From: Streptomyces humidus
Lineage (GTDB): Bacteria > Actinomycetota > Actinomycetes > Streptomycetales > Streptomycetaceae
Direction: 5' to 3'
DNA: 64,000 nt
NCBI RefSeq assembly: GCF_014649655.1
Contig: NZ_BMTL01000005.1
Location: forward strand, 186,001 to 250,000
The notes beneath the pieces were generated by a model. The model did not search any database, was not told the origin of the DNA, and worked only from the letters and a program-made list of their open reading frames with translations. A program made the position numbers and the translations under genes. The first letter of the stretch is position 1. Each line of letters opens with the position of its first letter. Of the stretch, positions 59,983 through 64,000 are shown piece by piece.

Positions 59983-60173
59983 TCGTCTCCAAGGGGGCCT
60001 GATGAACGGGACCGGGTTGATGCTCGGCCGGCCGGTCGTGTGTGCACCGGCCGCCTACGACCACCGGCGGGCTTGAACACCGGTTGCGGGCTCGGGGGAG
60101 CGAGGAGGTGGAACGGGCCTTCCACGGACAGGTCCAGCAATACAGGTTCCGTGTGGCAGGGGGCCGACAACCG

Positions 60174-60410
60174 CTCAGCCGGCGCCATGAAAATGGCGCC
60201 GGCTGAGGGATCCATTCCTCTGAGGGGGTGCCCATCGCGGTATCGGTCTCGATGCTGGCCTGCCCTACGCGCAGGGCAGGCAGCGGCCGGACCGAATGCC
60301 GTGCCCCCCGAGAGGTTGGGCTGCCCACCGGTTGGATACCTCCAGTGAGGCAGGAGTGAGGCATATGCCGCAAGCAAACTGATTCATAGTCACCCGATCG
60401 GAGGGGCGCA
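60174..60410. ncRNA. Repeated element, long copy C, candidate structured RNA
   Basis: This ~237-bp unit is parallel to copy B: a perfect 15-bp hairpin with loop GAAA (60174-60207), GGATCCA, GGGGTGCCCATCGC (60225-60238, identical to B), a variable arm with stem CCTGCCC/GGGCAGG, TGCCCCCCGAGAGG, the core GGGCTGCCCACCGGTTGGATAC, CTCCAGTGA, CATATGCCGCAA, and GTCACCCGATCGGAGGGGCG. It lies between the LCM-type methyltransferase and the end of IPT/TIG gene 3. Its hairpin may also end transcription of the methyltransferase gene. The strand is unresolved. Confidence 0.55.
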
Positions 60411-60564
60411 GCGAGGGGCGCATCTTCGGTCGGCATCAACGACGGTTCTGCCGACGGCCGTACTGCTCAGTTCCGTCTCATTTGCCGCTGCCGGCCCGTT
60501 CCTCGTCGATGCCGGGCGGTGAAGGTGTATGCGGTGAAAGTGTGTCACTTCGCCTTTTTTGAGC

Positions 60565-60610
60565 GCGCGTGTGGGCCCGGACGCGAACTGCCGTCCGGGC
60601 CCACACGCGC
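60565..60610 (-). terminator. Strong hairpin after IPT/TIG gene 3
   Basis: A perfect 19-bp stem (60565-60583 with 60592-60610) with an 8-base loop starts 6 bases after the stop on the minus strand. A T6 run lies on the plus strand just before it, so on the minus strand the hairpin is followed by an A run. Confidence 0.85.
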
Positions 60611-60615
60611 ATCGA

Positions 60616-61422
60616 TCAGACGTAGGTGAACCCGCCCGTGACGGTCGCGCTGCCGGCCGGGGTCGTCACGACGACCGCCGCGTTTCCGACCGCTCCCGCG
60701 GGGGTGACGGCTGTCAGCACCGTGCCGGTGACGTCGACGACCACGCCGGTCGCGGGGACGCCGCCGATGGTCAGGGTTGCTCCCTGGAGGTTGGTGCCGA
60801 TGATGACGATCGGCGTTCCACCGATGGCAGGCCCGACGGCCGGGGTGATGGAGAGCGCCGTGGGCGGCGGCGGGCCGACGTAGGTGAATCCGCCGACGAC
60901 CGTGGCGCTGCCGGAGGGGGTGGTCACCACGACGGGCACGTTGCCGGCCGCGTGCGGAGGCGTGACACCGGTCAGCACCACGCCCGCGATGACGTTCACC
61001 CCGACGGCCGGGACGCCGCCGAAGGTGACGCTCGCGCCGGCGAGGTCGGTCCCCACGATCGTGAACAGGGTGCCGCCGGTGGTCGGGCCGGTCGGCGGGC
61101 TGAAGGCGAGGACGGTGGGCGGCGGGGGCAGCACGGGTCCCACGTAGGTGTAGTTCGCGGGCGTGCTGGCGCCGGCTGCGGTGGTCACCACGACGGGCAC
61201 GTTGCCGGCGGCGTGCGGCGGCGCGACCACGGCGATCAGGAAGCCGAAGAGGTCCTGGGAGACGATGGTGGCGGGCGCACCTCCGAAGGTGACCGAGGTG
61301 GCGCCACCGAGGTTGGCGCCGATGAGCAGGACGGTGTTGCCGCCGGTGGTCGGCCCGAAGCCGGGGACCGCGGCGATGAGCGTCGGCTGCGACAGGACGG
61401 GGAGCAGAGAGGTTTCGGACAT
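60616..61422 (-). CDS. IPT/TIG-repeat protein 3 (three repeats)
   Basis: This 268-residue protein begins MSETSLLPVLSQPTLIAAVP and carries three IPT/TIG repeats (for example PTTGGTLFTIVGTDLAGASV). AGGAGGAC precedes the ATG at 61422. No signal peptide or membrane segment is seen. Repeats are more diverged and more Val/Pro-rich than in paralogues 1 and 2. Copy D of the repeated element lies about 290-380 bp upstream, and copy C lies just past its 3' end. Function is unknown. Confidence 0.9.
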   Translation of the reverse strand: MSETSLLPVLSQPTLIAAVPGFGPTTGGNTVLLIGANLGGATSVTFGGAPATIVSQDLFGFLIAVVAPPHAAGNVPVVVTTAAGASTPANYTYVGPVLPPPPTVLAFSPPTGPTTGGTLFTIVGTDLAGASVTFGGVPAVGVNVIAGVVLTGVTPPHAAGNVPVVVTTPSGSATVVGGFTYVGPPPPTALSITPAVGPAIGGTPIVIIGTNLQGATLTIGGVPATGVVVDVTGTVLTAVTPAGAVGNAAVVVTTPAGSATVTGGFTYV

Positions 61423-62186
61423 GGGTGTCCTCCTGGACTGGGTCGTTGTGGTGTGAGGCGCGTCGGCCTCGTGGACCGCAGGTGCTTGTGTGGCTCGTGT
61501 CGAGACCGCACAACTGCATCGGCGGGGGAGATGACCCGGATGTGGCCTGGGCGATCACAGTGCCGGGCGAGAGGTCGCGGAACTCTGGTCGACTCCGGCG
61601 GCCTACCGGGGACCTGTCGTACAGCTCTCGCCATGGGCGGCGGCGCAGCTGAATGTGCTACTGACGTGCAACAGACAGGTCGCGAGCGCTGGTTATACGC
61701 GCTACCCGCGTGGGATGGGCCGCCCACCGGTATTTCCATTGATCCATACGGGGGATGTGCTGACAAGAGAACCTGCGGAACATCACTCTTACGGGGGGTG
61801 CGAGCAGTTTCCGAGCCGGACTTCTTCCCTGTTTCCAAGGCCTTCGCATGCGCTGCGCACTGCTTTCTGGTGGAGCGCCTTTCTCCTTCCCGCGCAAGTG
61901 CGGCGGGAGAGCTCGTCGACACGGCACCCGTCCCGTTTCGCCGTCGCTGTGGAGCCGTTACTCCCTACGGACGACGGCAGGCGCCGGATTCCTGGCGCTC
62001 AAACGTCTGACCTGCACGCCCTTGGCGATCTGAACGTCATGCGGCACTCGTGCGGTTGCGAATCTCCAGGTCACCATGCTTGCTTGAAACGGACGTCACA
62101 GAAGATCAGGTGTCAGACGTCCCAGGCGGCCGGCGCCTTCAGGGGCGGTGTCGCCTTTCCGTGATCGAAAAGGAGGACAGCTGCCT
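61423..62186. other. Intergenic region with repeat copy D
   Basis: This 764-bp gap lies between divergent IPT/TIG gene 3 and the second ccr. Repeat copy D is at 61712-61803. GC is lower than in the coding flanks. AAGGAGGA directly precedes the ccr start. I see no supported gene. Confidence 0.55.
61712..61803. repeat. Repeated intergenic element, copy D
   Basis: The core GGGATGGGCCGCCCACCGGT (61712-61731) differs from copy B at one base over 20. It ends with CATCACTCTTACGGGGGGTG, matching the end motif of copy B in order and spacing. The middle is diverged. It has no opening GAAA hairpin like those of B and C. Confidence 0.65.
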
Positions 62187-63518
62187 ATGAACAGCACCTT
62201 GGCGGAGGCCGTCGTCGCAGGGGCCGGCGGGCAGGACCTCAAGGACCTGCCCGTCCCCGATTCCTTCACGGCAGCCGTGGTGCGTGCCTGCGACGTCAGC
62301 ATGTTTCAGGGTGTCGAGGACAAGGACGTACGCAAGTCCCTGTTCGTCGAAGAGGTGCCGATGCCGGAACTCGCTCCGGACGAAGCACTGATCGCCGTCA
62401 TGGCGAGTGCGATCAATTACAACACGGTGTGGACGGCCATGTTCGAACCACTGCCGACATTTCAGTTCCTGAAACGCATGGGGAAGGCCGGCGGGTGGGA
62501 GTCACGCCACGACCTGCCCTATCAGGTGGTGGGATCGGACGCGTCGGGCGTGATCGTGCGCACCGGTTCTTCCGTGCGCAGGTGGAAGGTCGGGGACCAT
62601 GTGGTCGTCGCGCCGGCTTATGTCGACGAGCAGGACCCCGACACCCACCGGGACGGGATGCTGGGAGAGGGACAGAAGGCATGGGGTTTCGAGACGAATT
62701 TCGGCGGCCTGGCTCATTACGCGGTCGTGCGGGCTAGCCAGCTGATGCCCAAGCCGGCTCTGCTGACATGGGAGGAGGCCGCCGCCAACCCCCTGTGCGC
62801 CAGTACCGCCTACCGCATGCTGGTCAGCGAACGGGGCGCGCGGATGAAGCAGGGGGATGTGGTCCTCGTCTGGGGAGCGACCGGCGGCCTCGGCTCCTAC
62901 GCCGTCCAGCTGGTGCTCAACGGCGGTGGCGTTCCGGTCGGCGTGGTCAATTCCGCTGAGAAAGCATCCCTGTTGCGGTCGCTGGGCTGTGAGGCGGTCA
63001 TCAACCGCTCGGAACTCGACGACGGCGACCCCACAGCACTCGAGCGGCCGGACGGGTGGAAGAAGATGGGCGCGGCCATCCGCGAGGCGGTGGGTGAGGA
63101 CCCGCACATCGTGTTCGAGCACGCGGGACGGAAGACGTTCGGGGCATCGGTGTTCCTCGCCCGCCGCGGGGGGACCGTCATCACCTGCGGTTCCAGCACG
63201 GGTTACGAGCACACCTACGACAACCGCTACCTGTGGATGCGTCTCAAGCGGATCATCGGAAGCCACGGCGCCAACCTGTACGAACAGTGCGAGGTCAACC
63301 GGCTCTTCAGCCTGGGCCATCTCGTCCCGGCGCTGTCGAAGACCTACGCCCTGCGTGACGTGGGGGCGGCTGCCAGGAGCGTGCAGACCAACCAGCACAT
63401 CGGCAAGGTCGGCGTGCTCTGCCTCGCGCCGAACCCCGGGCAGGGGGTGACGGACCCGGAGGCTCGGGCGAAGGTGGGCGAGGACCGGTTGCGGATCTTC
63501 CGCGAACGAGGACGGTGA
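62187..63518 (+). CDS. ccr: Crotonyl-CoA carboxylase/reductase, copy 2
   Basis: This 443-residue paralogue of the first ccr retains Asn in SAINYNTVW, Phe-Glu in WGFETNFGG and His in IGSHGAN, residues reported for CO2 binding. The nucleotide loop is WGATGGLGSYA. I chose the ATG at 62187, which has AAGGAGGA upstream. It probably makes alkylmalonyl-CoA extender units; the Pks13-like synthase with its unusual AT is the nearest possible user. It lacks the Ala/Glu-rich C-terminal tail of copy 1. Confidence 0.94.
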   Translation: MNSTLAEAVVAGAGGQDLKDLPVPDSFTAAVVRACDVSMFQGVEDKDVRKSLFVEEVPMPELAPDEALIAVMASAINYNTVWTAMFEPLPTFQFLKRMGKAGGWESRHDLPYQVVGSDASGVIVRTGSSVRRWKVGDHVVVAPAYVDEQDPDTHRDGMLGEGQKAWGFETNFGGLAHYAVVRASQLMPKPALLTWEEAAANPLCASTAYRMLVSERGARMKQGDVVLVWGATGGLGSYAVQLVLNGGGVPVGVVNSAEKASLLRSLGCEAVINRSELDDGDPTALERPDGWKKMGAAIREAVGEDPHIVFEHAGRKTFGASVFLARRGGTVITCGSSTGYEHTYDNRYLWMRLKRIIGSHGANLYEQCEVNRLFSLGHLVPALSKTYALRDVGAAARSVQTNQHIGKVGVLCLAPNPGQGVTDPEARAKVGEDRLRIFRERGR

Positions 63519-63551
63519 TCGGGCGTCTTCTCGCCCGCGTTCGGTGAAATC

Positions 63552-63586
63552 GCCGTCGGCCGTCGGCCGTCGGCCGTCGCCGTCGG
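63552..63586 (+). repeat. Heptamer microsatellite (GCCGTCG)n
   Basis: Four perfect GCCGTCG units and a partial fifth lie just after the second ccr, at the decayed end of a thioesterase relic. Confidence 0.9.
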
Positions 63587-63854
63587 AGAGGGAATCGATG
63601 AGGTGCTCGGCGACTGCTTCGACAAAGGGCGGGTCGATCAGTGACAGATCGTCACCCTGGACCGGCACGACCGCGAGAGAGCGCCCCGGGGTCGCCCGTT
63701 CCAGGTCCGCCTCGAACCCGAAGACGGCGCGGGTCCGAGGCGATCGTCGGCGGCGCCCTCTTGCGCCCGGTGCAGGCGTGGCGCGCGGCGTGTCGATTTT
63801 GAGAGCCGTGTTCTCCTCATCGAGGATCAACAGCACCGGTTGAGCTCGGCGATC
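63570..63854 (-). pseudogene. Relic of a Pks13-type PKS thioesterase C-terminus
   Basis: The minus strand reads RRAQPVLLILDEENTALKID, then ATPGRSLAVVPVQGDDLSLI and DPPFVEAVAEHLIDSL. It parallels the end of the Pks13-like TE in this window (EIIPVEGDHLSLIDPPHV), but the catalytic His of GDH is Asp here. Upstream TE parts and the natural stop codon are absent. It is a fragment trapped between ccr copy 2 and the MFS gene. Confidence 0.68.
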
Positions 63855-63891
63855 CACGCCATCGGGCCGGACCGACTCACGGGGCTGATTC

Positions 63892-64000
63892 ATGAGCCGA
63901 CTGCGCAATATCGGCATACTGGCGGCCGTCATCCTGCCTTCCTTCATGACGGCCCTTGACAGCACAGCCGTCAACGTCGCTCTACCGCAGATCCAGAGGG
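63892..64000 (+). CDS. MFS transporter (DHA2-type), 3'-truncated by window edge
   Basis: Only 36 codons are visible. MSRLRNIGILAAVILPSFMT followed by ALDSTAVNVALPQIQ is the first transmembrane helix and the LDxTxVNVALP motif of 14-TM drug/proton antiporters (EmrB/QacA type). It probably exports the local product. The ribosome-binding site is weak. Confidence 0.75.
   Translation, partial: MSRLRNIGILAAVILPSFMTALDSTAVNVALPQIQR

Noticed and set aside
63549..63590. Tandem heptamers considered as a CRISPR or replication repeat
   Set aside because: No spacers, too short, and no cas or rep genes; it is a simple microsatellite.

Overview
The window looks like Streptomyces or a close relative. GC is very high, third codon positions are strongly G/C-biased, and gene families typical of the genus are present: modular type I polyketide synthases, a SARP/AfsR-type regulator, a DUF574 methyltransferase, an ALF-repeat exported protein and DUF1963-like proteins. 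I found no rRNA, tRNA, CRISPR array, transposase or integrase gene.

Region 1 (1-22.3 kb) is the right end of a modular polyketide cluster. A PKS cut by the window edge carries KR-ACP and then KS-AT-DH-KR-ACP. A second PKS carries KS-AT-DH-KR-ACP-TE and releases the chain. A tight operon follows (hydroxyacyl-CoA dehydrogenase, ACP, acyl-CoA dehydrogenase, FkbH-like HAD protein), and with a facing O-methyltransferase it should make methoxymalonyl-ACP. A type II thioesterase, a large SARP-like regulator and a crotonyl-CoA carboxylase/reductase complete the block. The last-module logic (hydroxyl, then a methyl-branched alkene, then a possibly methoxy-substituted alkene next to the lactone carbonyl) fits a plecomacrolide of the bafilomycin/hygrolidin/concanamycin type. 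This is inference. A frameshifted relic of a catalase C-terminus (22.35-23.04 kb) follows and may mark the edge of an insertion.

Region 2 (23.2-33.0 kb) is an export and surface block. On the minus strand are a Tat-exported ALF-repeat protein, a secreted protein with two nuclease-like domains, and a DUF1963-like protein that could be its immunity partner. On the plus strand are a small secreted protein and a trypsin-like FG-GAP protein whose catalytic His is Ser.

Region 3 (33.0-41.3 kb) is an aromatic catabolism island. It has a broken FAH-family gene, LysR and AraC regulators, a CMD-family protein, a fused maleylacetate reductase-hydroxyquinol dioxygenase and a flavin phenol/resorcinol hydroxylase. 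Together these could take resorcinol through hydroxyquinol and maleylacetate to 3-oxoadipate. A DUF574 methyltransferase closes the block.

Region 4 (41.6-64 kb) is the least ordinary part. A fatty acyl-AMP ligase is followed by a Pks13-like synthase (ACP-KS-AT-degenerate DH-KR-ACP-degenerate carrier-TE). Nearby lie an antigen-85-like secreted esterase, a glycosyltransferase, an LCM-family methyltransferase, a second ccr, a relic of a related thioesterase and the start of a DHA2-type MFS exporter. The ligase-PKS-esterase set resembles the FadD32-Pks13-Ag85 mycolate logic. Interleaved are three IPT/TIG-repeat proteins without signal peptides. Five copies of a repeated intergenic element occur here: one lies 200-400 bp upstream of each IPT/TIG gene, and two longer copies carry hairpins related by compensatory changes. 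I regard this element as the best candidate for something undescribed.
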